Source: Dyella sp. OK004 (lineage in GTDB: Bacteria; Pseudomonadota; Gammaproteobacteria; Xanthomonadales; Rhodanobacteraceae). From it: 64,000 bases of DNA. The stretch covers positions 1,073,469-1,137,468 of the forward strand of contig NZ_FOZI01000001.1 in assembly GCF_900114495.1 (NCBI RefSeq), written 5' to 3'. Position numbers and translations under genes: made by a program. Shown here piece after piece: positions 20,737 through 31,006 of the stretch (position 1 is the first letter of the stretch; every line of letters begins with the position of its first letter). A model generated the notes under the pieces. It saw only the letters and a list, made by a program, of their open reading frames with translations, did no database searches and was not told where the DNA came from.

Positions 20737-21111
20737 ATGAGCGTAGAAACGGTAGCGAAGCGGTTGGTGGCGCTGTGTCGCGAGGGCAAGTACGAGGAGG
20801 CGCAGAAGGAGCTGTATTCAAAGGATGCGGAGAGCATCGAGCCGGACGGTTTGCCGCCGGGCGCGCTGGGCAACGTGAAAGGGCTGGATGCGATTTTCGA
20901 AAAGGGTAAGAAGTTTCAGGAATCGATCGAGCAGGTGCATGGTGGCGAGATCAGCGATCCCATCGTGGCGGGTAATTGGTTCAGCTGCATCATGACGCTG
21001 GATGTGACGATGAAGCAGTACGGCCGCGTGAACATGAGCGAGGTCTGCGTCTATCACGTCAACAAGGACGGCAAGATCGACAAAGAGCAGTTCTTCTACG
21101 ACGTGGGTTGA
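20737..21111 (+). CDS. SnoaL-like / NTF2-fold protein
   Basis: A 124-residue protein of the NTF2-like cone fold, recognisable from the N-terminal helix (VAKRLVALCREGKYEEAQKE), the LYSKDAESIEP turn and the last strands (VNMSEVCVYHVNKDGKI...FFYDVG). Members are small ligand-binding proteins or isomerases of varied role; the substrate cannot be told. ATG 20737 follows GGAGCAAGG; the longer frame from 20689 is less likely. It is the first core gene after the left island and converges with rpoD. Confidence 0.75.
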   Translation: MSVETVAKRLVALCREGKYEEAQKELYSKDAESIEPDGLPPGALGNVKGLDAIFEKGKKFQESIEQVHGGEISDPIVAGNWFSCIMTLDVTMKQYGRVNMSEVCVYHVNKDGKIDKEQFFYDVG

Positions 21112-21134
21112 TCACTCGCGCCCTGGCCACAAAC

Positions 21135-21162
21135 AAAAAGCCCCGCATTCGCGGGGCTTTTT
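21135..21162. terminator. bidirectional intrinsic terminator between the SnoaL-like gene and rpoD
   Basis: AAAAAGCCCCGC, ATTC, GCGGGGCTTTTT: a 12-base perfect stem with A and T tracts on both sides, so it can end transcription of both convergent genes. Confidence 0.9.
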
Positions 21163-21184
21163 GTTGAAACGTTCGATGATGCAA

Positions 21185-23041
<1,857 letters not shown>

Positions 23042-23206
23042 ACCTACCGCCGCATATGCAGGAACCGATCAGTATAGCGATGTGATGCTTTTTTGACCAG
23101 TTTTCAAGTGAAAAAACTAAAGAAAGGGACACGCAAAAAGCGCGCCAAACAGGCACCTATCCGGGATATTTCGAGGGTTTTGCAGGTGTGTTGCGTAGTG
23201 ACGCAG

Positions 23207-23647
23207 TCACGGCACTTCGAGCCAGAAGGTGACCGGCCCGTCATTGACCAGATGGACCTTCATATGGGCACCGAAGCGTCCGATTTCCACCCTCGGGTGC
23301 GCCGCGCGGGCCAATTGCACCAGCCGCTCGAACCAGCGCCGGCCGTGTTCGGGCGAAGCGGCGCTGGTAAAGCTGGGGCGCATGCCGGAGCGGGTGTCGG
23401 CGGCCAGGGTGAACTGGCTGACCAGCAGCAGCTCGCCGCCAGTGTCGGTTAGTGAACGGTTCATGCGCCCCTGCTCGTCGCCGAATACGCGGTAGCCGAG
23501 CAGGCGCTCCAGCATGCGGCGGGTGCGCGGCTCATCGTCTTCCGGCTGTACGGCCACAAGGGCGAGCAGACCGGGGCCGATGGCCCCGACGGTTTCGTTG
23601 TCGACATCGACGCGGGCGGACTGGACGCGCTGGATCAGAGAGATCAT
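23207..23647 (-). CDS. dtd: D-aminoacyl-tRNA deacylase
   Basis: A 146-residue cytosolic enzyme that frees tRNA wrongly charged with D-amino acids or glycine. Family signatures are complete: start MISLIQRVQSARV, the catalytic SQFTLAADTRSGMRPSF segment with the Thr, and the cross-subunit GPVTFWLE motif that enforces chirality. Length is normal. It is a single gene between rpoD and a lipid A acyltransferase on the other strand. Confidence 0.97.
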   Translation of the reverse strand: MISLIQRVQSARVDVDNETVGAIGPGLLALVAVQPEDDEPRTRRMLERLLGYRVFGDEQGRMNRSLTDTGGELLLVSQFTLAADTRSGMRPSFTSAASPEHGRRWFERLVQLARAAHPRVEIGRFGAHMKVHLVNDGPVTFWLEVP

Positions 23648-23689
23648 GAAGGACGGGTTTGCGGCGGCGGCTTAGCTTAAGCCCGCCCG

Positions 23690-23718
23690 TGTAGGAGCGC
23701 ACTCTGTGCGCTCCTACA
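23690..23718. repeat. REP-like palindrome of the TAGGAGCGCAC type
   Basis: TGTAGGAGCGCAC and its complement GTGCGCTCCTACA around TCT, between dtd and the acyltransferase gene. Related half-copies occur at 24637-24646 (GCGCTCCTAC) and 53033-53046. Confidence 0.7.
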
Positions 23719-23752
23719 GTGAGGTTGCGGCGGCGGGTACACTGCGCCGCTC

Positions 23753-24634
23753 ATGCGATTCGATATCTATCTTCTGTACTTCCTGCTGCGCCTGCTCGGC
23801 CGCTTGCCCCTCCGTGTGTTGCATGGAGTCGGTGCGGTGATCGGGCGATTCTCTTTGTGGCGCGGCGGCAAGATGGTGCGCAATACCGACACCAACCTCG
23901 GCATCGTCCGGCCCGGACTGGACGAGGCCGCACGCGCGGCGCTGCTACGCGAGGTGATGATGGAGAGCGGCAAGTCGATCACCGAGATCGCCAAGATCTG
24001 GGGCAATGACGCCGAGCGCGCGCTTGGTCTGGTGCGCGAGGTGCGTGGCGAGGCCCTGTTCGACGCGGCGCTGGCGGCTGGCAAGGGCGTGATCATCGCT
24101 GCGCCGCACCTGGGCTGCTGGGAATTGCTCAACTACTGGCTATGCCGCAAGACGCCGATGGCGATCCTGTATCGGCCGCCGCGTATCGCTGCGGTGGAAG
24201 GCTTGTTGCGCAAGGCGCGCGGTGCGCTGGCACCGGAGCAGGTGCGCGCCGAAGGCGCAGGCGTGCGCACGCTGTTCAAGCGGTTGGGTGCGGGTGGCAC
24301 GGTGGGCATCCTGCCGGACCAGAAGCCACGCGAAGGCGAAGGCCAGTTCGCGCCGTTCTTTGGCCGCGATGCCCTGACGATGGTGCTGCTGCCGCGGCTG
24401 GCGGCGCGAACGGGGGCGACGGTGCTGTTCGCATTCGCCGAACGTTTGCCGCAAGGCGAGGGCTATCGCATCCATCTGCTGCCGGCGCCCGAAGGCCTCG
24501 CCGATGCCGACCAGCGCGTGGCGTGCACGGCGTTGAATCAGGGCGTGGAGGCCTGCGTGGAGCAGGCGTTGGCGCAGTATCAGTGGCACTACAAGCGCTA
24601 TACGGCGGGCGATCGGCCAAGCCCGTACGACTGA
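23753..24634 (+). CDS. LpxL/HtrB-family lysophospholipid (lipid A) acyltransferase
   Basis: A 293-residue inner-membrane acyltransferase of the LpxL/LpxM superfamily, which transfers a secondary acyl chain from acyl-ACP to lipid A. The N-terminus has the membrane anchor (YLLYFLLRLLGRLPLRVLHG). The catalytic HX4E motif is HLGCWE (about residue 123), followed by YRPPR, GGTVGILPDQKP and the late YQWHYKRY motif typical of the family. Start ATG at 23753. It opens the LPS-related cluster. Several LpxL-like genes may exist per genome, so the exact acyl position is not assignable. Confidence 0.9.
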   Translation: MRFDIYLLYFLLRLLGRLPLRVLHGVGAVIGRFSLWRGGKMVRNTDTNLGIVRPGLDEAARAALLREVMMESGKSITEIAKIWGNDAERALGLVREVRGEALFDAALAAGKGVIIAAPHLGCWELLNYWLCRKTPMAILYRPPRIAAVEGLLRKARGALAPEQVRAEGAGVRTLFKRLGAGGTVGILPDQKPREGEGQFAPFFGRDALTMVLLPRLAARTGATVLFAFAERLPQGEGYRIHLLPAPEGLADADQRVACTALNQGVEACVEQALAQYQWHYKRYTAGDRPSPYD

Positions 24635-24642
24635 TAGCGCTC

Positions 24643-24963
24643 CTACGGCTTCTCCAGACGGCGCAGGAAGACCGCCATTTCCTTTTCCGCCTGCTTGTCG
24701 CCGCGCTGCTGGGCGGCCTCGATACCCTGGCGCCACGCTGCGGTAGCGCCATCGCGGTCATCCATCGCCAGGCAGGCTTTGCCCAGCAGCTTCCACGCGG
24801 CGGAATAGCCGGGATCGAAAGCTACGGCGCGGCGCAGCTCCTCGGCGGCGGCGGCCGCGTCGCCGGTGCCCAGCAAGGCATTGCCCAGGGAAAAGCGCAG
24901 CAGGGCGCCATCGCGTGGCCCGCCACATTGGGCACGTAGACTGGCGATCAGCGTCGCGTTCAT
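24643..24963 (-). CDS. small TPR protein
   Basis: A 106-residue protein with two tetratricopeptide units (LLRFSLGNALLGTGDAAAAAEELRRAVAFDPGYSAAWKLLGKACLAMDDRDGATAAWRQGI is described here by its hallmark residues G8, A20 and P32 of each unit), predicted to mediate protein contacts. It overlaps the end of the upstream glycosyltransferase gene by four bases (ATGA), so the two are translationally coupled. Whether it assists that transferase is unknown. Confidence 0.85.
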   Translation of the reverse strand: MNATLIASLRAQCGGPRDGALLRFSLGNALLGTGDAAAAAEELRRAVAFDPGYSAAWKLLGKACLAMDDRDGATAAWRQGIEAAQQRGDKQAEKEMAVFLRRLEKP

Positions 24964-26666
24964 TGCAGCGAGCGGAAGCGCCAGTCGTCGACCTGATGCA
25001 CGCGGGTCGGGTGCGGCGGTTCCGGCGGAATATGGCCGGCGCGCAGTTCGGCCAGGGATGTGGCCGGCCAGATCACCACCCAGCTGGAACGGAACGGTTG
25101 TACCAGCAGCGGGTAGCGCAGGTCGGTCGCCTCAAGCTTTTCGGGGCGGGCGACGATCAGGCCGTCGGGATGCTCGCGCGCGAAAGCCTGCAGCGAGTCG
25201 CCTTCAGACAGACGCTCGATCGGACGGGTCAGCCGGCCTTCGAAATGGAACTGGCCTTCGTAGTTGCCCAGGTAGCCGATCGCCCTGCCCTCTGCATCCG
25301 CGGCACCCAGCAGGTGTGCAGACGGGCGCAGGTCGAAGTTCTGCCACATGGTGAGGGTGAACAGCGTATTGAGGGTAAACGTGCCGACCAGGCCGGCGAT
25401 CGCCAGCCGGCGCATCTCGCCACGACCGCGCAGCAGCAGGAAGGCGCCGAGCACGATAAACACCACGCTGAAGAAGCGGCTGTAATGCGAGCTGTTGTCC
25501 ACATACTCGCCATGCATCATGTCGTGGCTGACCAGCACGGGCAGCAGGAACAGCAGCACACCGAACAAGATGCCGCCAATACCCAGCGGCCAGGTGCCCA
25601 GCCATGGGTTGTCCGCGAGCGCGGGGCGTTTTTCGCGCAGCACCGCGATGGCGCCGGCCAGCAGCAGCGTGGCGCCAGCAAACTCAGGTAGCGGGTAATA
25701 CAGCTGCTTGCCGCTGATCAGCGAGAACGCCACCAGGATCGGCAGCAGCCAGCACAGGCAGAAGCGCAGGCCCGGTTCGAGCGGGCGCCGCAGGGTGATG
25801 AGTGCGGCCCATGCGCGCGGCCAACCGCTGAACGGGAACAGCAGCGCCGGGATCATCGGTAGGTACCACCAGAACGGGCGGGCGTGGTCGAACGCGTCCA
25901 CTACGCGGCCGGCGGTCTGGGTGAAGAACAGGCGCTGGCGATATGCCTCACCGCCACTGAAACCCGCCGGCAATGCCCAGGCCAGAAGAACGGCCCCGCC
26001 CAACAACATGGCCAGTACGCCGCGACCGTACCAGCGGGCGCGGTTGCGATTCGCCCAGTCGCTCCATAGCGGGCCGAGCAGCCAGGGGAAGGCGATGTGC
26101 AGGAACATCACCGGACCCTTGGTCATCAGGCCGGCGCCGATGCACAGGCCGAACCACAGCCAGCGCGGCTCCTCGCGCTCCGCTTTTGGCGTGAGGCACA
26201 GCAGCGCCGCCAGCACCCATACAGCCAGCAGCACCTCGTACATGATCTGGGTGCCAAACAGGAAGGCGTAGCCGAGCGCCAGCAGCATCCAGGGCGCGCC
26301 CTTGGCCACCCACGGGCGGTTGGGGAACAACCGGCGCGCCAGCGTGGCAAGCAGCACCAGCTGGGTGCCGCCGAGGATCACTTCGAGCACGCGCGGCCAG
26401 ACGTCGTTGACGCCAAACACGAACCAGCCGGCGTGAATCAGCCAGAACAGCAGTGGCACTTTCTCGCTATAGGGCTGCCCGTTGATGTGCGGCACCAGCC
26501 AGTGGCCGTGGTTCCACATTTCCCAGGCCACGGCGAGGGTGCGGGTGGAATACAGCGGCATCGGGCCGTGCGAAAAGATCGCCAGCAGAGCGACTACGGT
26601 CCACAGCGGGAGCCATGGCCACAGGGATCGCAGATGTTCGGAACGGCTGTAGGCGCTGGAGGGCAC
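24960..26666 (-). CDS. ArnT-like GT39/GT83 membrane glycosyltransferase (1)
   Basis: A 568-residue polytopic membrane enzyme of the dolichyl-phosphate-mannose transferase / ArnT type. The N-terminal region has a membrane helix (LWPWLPLWTVVALLAIFS), then the periplasmic loop with YSTRTLAVAWEMWNHGHWLV and PYSEKVPLLFWL, characteristic of lipid-linked sugar transferases that modify lipid A or LPS. About ten more helices follow and a soluble C-terminal domain. The expected acidic pair near the first loop (DE in the paralogue at 34.3 kb) is not evident here, so the substrate may differ. Confidence 0.85.
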   Translation of the reverse strand: MPSSAYSRSEHLRSLWPWLPLWTVVALLAIFSHGPMPLYSTRTLAVAWEMWNHGHWLVPHINGQPYSEKVPLLFWLIHAGWFVFGVNDVWPRVLEVILGGTQLVLLATLARRLFPNRPWVAKGAPWMLLALGYAFLFGTQIMYEVLLAVWVLAALLCLTPKAEREEPRWLWFGLCIGAGLMTKGPVMFLHIAFPWLLGPLWSDWANRNRARWYGRGVLAMLLGGAVLLAWALPAGFSGGEAYRQRLFFTQTAGRVVDAFDHARPFWWYLPMIPALLFPFSGWPRAWAALITLRRPLEPGLRFCLCWLLPILVAFSLISGKQLYYPLPEFAGATLLLAGAIAVLREKRPALADNPWLGTWPLGIGGILFGVLLFLLPVLVSHDMMHGEYVDNSSHYSRFFSVVFIVLGAFLLLRGRGEMRRLAIAGLVGTFTLNTLFTLTMWQNFDLRPSAHLLGAADAEGRAIGYLGNYEGQFHFEGRLTRPIERLSEGDSLQAFAREHPDGLIVARPEKLEATDLRYPLLVQPFRSSWVVIWPATSLAELRAGHIPPEPPHPTRVHQVDDWRFRSLQ

Positions 26667-26769
26667 TGGCGGGCTTCTTTCTCAAAGATGGGGGAGATTC
26701 TAATCCGGGCGGACCTTGCTCAACGCTTACTGGCTCGGCGCGAGAGACCGCGGCCGCTGCCAGCTAAGT

Positions 26770-27798
26770 TCAGGCCGGACCCCAGTAGCCGATACGGCGA
26801 CGCAATTTGAGCTTGCGCCACAGGTTGAGCGGCTTGCGGCGGCGGTTGCGTCCGCCGGCGGCGATAAAGGTTTCTACCGCATCCAGCACGCGCTCGCTGG
26901 AATGGCCGTCGCGGTACGGGTGGATGGTGTCGGCGTACTCGCGGATCGCCTGCATCAGCTCAGGTGGCCGCGAAAGGGCGCGCTGGATCGCCGGCTCGAA
27001 CTGGGCCGGGTCGTCGATATCGATCAGCTGCGGTCCTGGACGGCGGTTCTTGAAGGTGACCACCGGCTTGCCGGTGAGCAGGAACTCGTTGAGCGCAGAC
27101 GAGGTGTCCGAACACATCATGTCCACCTGCGGGAACAGCTCCAGGATGTTGTCGTTCTCGGCGAAGCGCAGGTGCTCGTTCTGCAGCGCCTTGAACTTGG
27201 CTGTCGTCTCCGGGCTCATCTTGGGATGGAAGGTGACGATCCAGCGCCAGCGGCCGTCACGCGACAGCCGCTTCACTTCCTCGTACAGCGTTTCAGCTGC
27301 ACTCCACGAGGGCGAGAAGGTGGAGTGGTAAAGGATCACTGGTGTTTCGCGCACGGGCGGCAGCGGGCCGGCGATTTCCTTCATAAAAGGGTCGAGCTTG
27401 GGCCAGCCGGTTTCGGCCACCGCGAAGTGGCCCAGCTTGTCGGAGATGGCCTGGAACTTGGCGGTGTCGCGTGGCCCGGTGGTGCAGTACAGGTCGAAGA
27501 AGCCGCGGATATAGATATGCCGCGGCTTGCCGGCGTCGAAACCGTGGAAGGTTTCCACTTTCACACCGGGGAAGAAATGCGGTAAGGCGTTGCTCGAGGT
27601 GATCACCGCGCGCGGTTTCCATTTGCGCACTTCTCCGACGGTGAGCAGGCGCTCGCCCTCCGCTAGATCTTCGGCGCCTGGGCCGTCGAAGAACCATGCG
27701 GCTTCATCGCCACGCGCACGGATCGCTTCCTGCAACGGGCGCAGGATGGCCAACGCATAGCGTTCGGAGCCGTACAGGAGGTAGTGCTTTTTGCTCAT
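26770..27798 (-). CDS. CDP-glycerol glycerophosphotransferase-like protein
   Basis: A 342-residue soluble protein resembling the GT-B fold of TagB/TagF-type CDP-glycerol:polyol phosphate transferases. Visible elements are SSNALPHFFPGVKVETFHGF in the first half, and WIVTFHPKMSPET and SDTSSALNEFLLTGKPVVTF in the second (HP and the D-T-S-S nucleotide site). Such proteins add glycerol phosphate or similar groups to surface polysaccharide. In a Gram-negative LPS cluster it probably decorates the core or O-chain. The gene ends 3 bases before the next one starts in the same frame set, suggesting one transcript with the GT2 gene upstream. Confidence 0.8.
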   Translation of the reverse strand: MSKKHYLLYGSERYALAILRPLQEAIRARGDEAAWFFDGPGAEDLAEGERLLTVGEVRKWKPRAVITSSNALPHFFPGVKVETFHGFDAGKPRHIYIRGFFDLYCTTGPRDTAKFQAISDKLGHFAVAETGWPKLDPFMKEIAGPLPPVRETPVILYHSTFSPSWSAAETLYEEVKRLSRDGRWRWIVTFHPKMSPETTAKFKALQNEHLRFAENDNILELFPQVDMMCSDTSSALNEFLLTGKPVVTFKNRRPGPQLIDIDDPAQFEPAIQRALSRPPELMQAIREYADTIHPYRDGHSSERVLDAVETFIAAGGRNRRRKPLNLWRKLKLRRRIGYWGPA

Positions 27799-27801
27799 GG
27801 G

Positions 27802-28617
27802 TCAGCGATCGAGTCCGTGACGGTGCAGGGCGTTGGCCGCGCTCTCGCGCGAGGCTGGGTTGTGGCGCATTTCGTAGTAGCGCATGCGTTTGTAGACGGC
27901 GTACGAGGCGGCAGTCTGCGCGATGGCATAGCCGCGCCAGCCATCCAGGAAGCCGAGCCGGAACACGTAGTCCTTGATAAAGGCCAACGGGAACACAAAC
28001 GGCGTCTGCCACATGCGCACCGGTTTGTCTTTTTCCAGCCAGTCGCGGCATTTCAGTTCGGCGTAGCGCAGAACCTTCAGCTGCTTCTCCGGCAGGCTGG
28101 GATTGTTTTCGTGGTTGAAGCGGGCGTCCAGCGTGATCGATGGCCCGTCGAAGCGCAGTGACTCGTGTACCCGCGCATCGGTCCAGCGTGCGCGGTCGCG
28201 GTGGTACAACCGGGCCATCTTCTCGCCCATGGAGGGCAGGTACCAGCGCATGGGCGCACCCATATAAATGGTGGCCCGGCGCAGGTAGGCGGCGCAGACG
28301 TCGCTGGTCATCAGTGCCGGCAGTTTTTGCTGCAGCTCGGTAGCTAGGGCGGGAGTCAGGTATTCGTCAGCATCCAGGGCAAGCAGCCATGGGTGGCTGG
28401 CCTGGGTGGTGGCGAAATTCCGCTGTGGCCCAAAGCCGAGCCAATCCTGGTGCACCACCCGCGCGCCATGGGCCTGAGCGATCGCCACGGTGTCGTCGGT
28501 GCTACCGCTGTCGATCACCAGCTTCTCGGCAGCGAAGGGCGCGCTGTCGAGGCAGCGGGCAATGCTTTTCGCCTCGTTGTAGGTCATCACGACGAGGGTG
28601 ATCGGTAGGGTCTGCAT
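27802..28617 (-). CDS. KdtX/WaaE-like family 2 glycosyltransferase
   Basis: A 271-residue cytosolic glycosyltransferase. The GT-A core opens LPITLVVMTYNEAKSIARCL, followed by VIDSGSTDDTVAIAQAHGA, then WLGFGPQRNFA and the metal-binding LALDADEY. This set is typical of KdtX/WaaE, which add a beta-linked glucose to heptose I of the LPS inner core. Start ATG at 28617 was preferred; the frame runs on upstream to 28734 without typical sequence. It is 3 bases ahead of the CDP-glycerol-transferase-like gene. Confidence 0.88.
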   Translation of the reverse strand: MQTLPITLVVMTYNEAKSIARCLDSAPFAAEKLVIDSGSTDDTVAIAQAHGARVVHQDWLGFGPQRNFATTQASHPWLLALDADEYLTPALATELQQKLPALMTSDVCAAYLRRATIYMGAPMRWYLPSMGEKMARLYHRDRARWTDARVHESLRFDGPSITLDARFNHENNPSLPEKQLKVLRYAELKCRDWLEKDKPVRMWQTPFVFPLAFIKDYVFRLGFLDGWRGYAIAQTAASYAVYKRMRYYEMRHNPASRESAANALHRHGLDR

Positions 28618-28870
28618 GCAAGGGATTCTAGCCGATGGCCATGGGCTTGCCCGCGCCGTGGCGCTGGATTCACCAACGCCGCGGCATGATCCGAAGCCGT
28701 GCCGTACAGGCCGGTTAAAGGGTGGCAAAACCATCCGTACAAACCACGGTCCGTTTCGCGCACGGAACTACGTGTAACAGGTATTCTGCCGCGCCAGCTG
28801 TACCGATCCCCAAAGGCGAGGCGGTCAGGGTTGTATCACTTTGGCGGTATTGGAACGTTCCCGACCAACT

Positions 28871-30985
28871 ATGCGGATTGAAAGTTTGAATGAGGCAGCG
28901 GGCCGGGGCGAGCTGGCACCTGGACGGGCGGTGAATTTCCGCCAGGCTTGGGCGACGCTGCCATCGTGGTTCCGTGGTTGGCTGTTGCTTGGCATGTGGT
29001 GGCTGCTGGTAGGTCTGGCCGCCAGCCCCACCGGACACAAGGTCTGGAATCCGGGCAAGCCGTATCACGACAGCCTGCTGGTTCTGTTTGCCCTGCCTTC
29101 GCTCTACCTGGTGTGGAAGTGTGGGCGCGCATTGGTGCGGGGTTTTCTGCATACCTGGGAAGGTGTGCTGTTGCTTGCCTTTATGGCCTGGTCGACGCTC
29201 TCGGTGGCATGGGCAACCAACGGCAAGCTTGGCGACGCGGCCATCGTCGTGGTCTACGTTCTGGTGTTCGTGGGGGTATGGGCGAGTCTGCTGGCCGCCG
29301 AGCCGCGGCGGTTCCGCCGCTTGCTGTTCTGGGCAGGACTCGGACTGGGGGGCGCTGCCCTGGTCAGCATGGCGGTGTTTCCGCTGCGTTCGGTGATCTG
29401 GCAGTCCATGGATCGCCTGATGGCCTTCGGTACCTTGAACAACCCGAACCTGGCCGCGTTCGCTTTCGGCGCAGCCGTGGTGTGGATGACCCAGCTCACG
29501 GTGAGCATCCGCTGGCAGCGCATCTTGCAGACGCTGGCTGTCGTCGTGCTATTGCTGTTTGTGGTGCTTACTTTCAGTCGCGCCACGTGGCTGGCGCTGA
29601 TCGTGACCCAGGCCTTCATGCTGCTCGCGGCTACCCACCGGCATATTCGCCGGCGAGCCGGGGTGATCCTGGCGCTCGCCGTGGTGATCATCGTCCTCGG
29701 CGGCTGGCAGTACATGGAGGAGCGCGGTCTTTCGTACCGGCCGCAGATTCTCGAGCAGGCGTTCGACCTATTCCGCCAACATCCTTGGATCGGTCTTGGC
29801 ATGGGCAGCCACTACACCATCCAGGTAGGCGACCAGACGTGGGAACACAGTCACAACGTCTTTAGTCACCTGGCGATCCTGCTGGGCCTGCCTGGCCTAT
29901 TGCTGTGGGCGGCGCTATGGCTGGTGGTGGGCTGGCGAGCCTGGCGCTATCGCCACGTGGCCATCGGTCGCGCTCTGCTGGCACTGTGGGTTTACTCCAG
30001 CGTCGCCTGGCAGTTCGATGCGCCGCAGTTGCTGCGTCGTCCGGACGTGGAATGGCTGCTCGGCTGGCTTCCGCTGGCGATGAGCATGGGCTTGGCGTGG
30101 CGTATCCGTGATCGGCCCAATTCGGTCGCGCCGGGCGCGGGCTCACCTCGGATGGTGTCGCTGGTGGTGCTGACCTTCAACTGGCCCGAGGCGCTGGCCA
30201 GGGTGCTGACGAGCATCGCTGCGCAACGTCGCCTGCCCGACGAGATCATCGTGGCCGACGACGGCTCCAAGGAAGACACGCGCGCCTTGATCGAGCGCGC
30301 GGCAAAAGACTTCCCCGTGCCGCTGCGCCATGTCTGGCAGGAAGATCTCGGCTTTCGTGCCGCACGCTGCCGCAACCGCGGCATGGCAGCCAGCCGCGGC
30401 GATTACATCATCCTGATCGATGGCGACATGGTGTTGCATCCGGAATTCGTGGCCGATCACCTGGCGTTGGCCGAGCGTGGCTATTTCCTGCAGGGGGGGC
30501 GTTTCAAGACGCACCCGCGAGAAACCGAGCGTTTGCTGGCCGGGGGGAAGCCGGTGTTCGCGCCCTGGGCCGATGTCGACTTCCATGTGTTCGACGGGAT
30601 CAAGCGCTTGTATGCGTTCCATTCTTTGTTGCTGGCGCGCTGGAAATCGCGCGCACGCAATGGTGGCCGCGTGATGAGCTGCAATATGAGTTTCTGGCGC
30701 GACGACCTGGTGCGCGTCAACGGCTTTGACGAGCGGATGGAAGGCTATGGCGCGGAAGATCGCGAGCTCGCCGCCCGTCTGGGCAATGCCGGCGTGCGCC
30801 GCCGTCAGCTCAAGTGGGCTGCGTTGGCCGCGCATCTCGATCATCCTTCGCGTGCCCAGCCCGATGTCGACGACATGAGTCTGCCGAACAACCGCTTCTT
30901 CCGGGCCACGGTGGTGGAGCGCATCACACGTTGCGAGCAAGGTATCGACCGCCATCTGGCCGAGCTGCACCTGGTCAAGTCGTGA
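28871..30985 (+). CDS. O-antigen ligase-like protein fused to a family 2 glycosyltransferase
   Basis: A 704-residue two-part protein. Residues about 40-415 form a polytopic membrane domain of the Wzy_C/WaaL class: many helices and the periplasmic-loop signature QHPWIGLGMGSHYT ... EHSHNVFSHLAILLGLPGL. From about 426 a GT2 domain begins (MVSLVVLTFNWPEALARVL, IIVADDGSKEDT, IILIDGDMVLHPEF) and ends with NGFDERMEGYGAEDRELAAR, a galactosyltransferase-type C-terminal motif. WaaL joins O-chain to lipid A-core in the periplasm; the GT domain would be cytosolic. Start is uncertain (28841 TTG or 28871 ATG; no clear ribosome site). Single gene on the plus strand inside a minus-strand cluster. Confidence 0.88.
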   Translation: MRIESLNEAAGRGELAPGRAVNFRQAWATLPSWFRGWLLLGMWWLLVGLAASPTGHKVWNPGKPYHDSLLVLFALPSLYLVWKCGRALVRGFLHTWEGVLLLAFMAWSTLSVAWATNGKLGDAAIVVVYVLVFVGVWASLLAAEPRRFRRLLFWAGLGLGGAALVSMAVFPLRSVIWQSMDRLMAFGTLNNPNLAAFAFGAAVVWMTQLTVSIRWQRILQTLAVVVLLLFVVLTFSRATWLALIVTQAFMLLAATHRHIRRRAGVILALAVVIIVLGGWQYMEERGLSYRPQILEQAFDLFRQHPWIGLGMGSHYTIQVGDQTWEHSHNVFSHLAILLGLPGLLLWAALWLVVGWRAWRYRHVAIGRALLALWVYSSVAWQFDAPQLLRRPDVEWLLGWLPLAMSMGLAWRIRDRPNSVAPGAGSPRMVSLVVLTFNWPEALARVLTSIAAQRRLPDEIIVADDGSKEDTRALIERAAKDFPVPLRHVWQEDLGFRAARCRNRGMAASRGDYIILIDGDMVLHPEFVADHLALAERGYFLQGGRFKTHPRETERLLAGGKPVFAPWADVDFHVFDGIKRLYAFHSLLLARWKSRARNGGRVMSCNMSFWRDDLVRVNGFDERMEGYGAEDRELAARLGNAGVRRRQLKWAALAAHLDHPSRAQPDVDDMSLPNNRFFRATVVERITRCEQGIDRHLAELHLVKS

Positions 30986-31006
30986 CCAGGTGCAGCTGGC
31001 GCTGAT

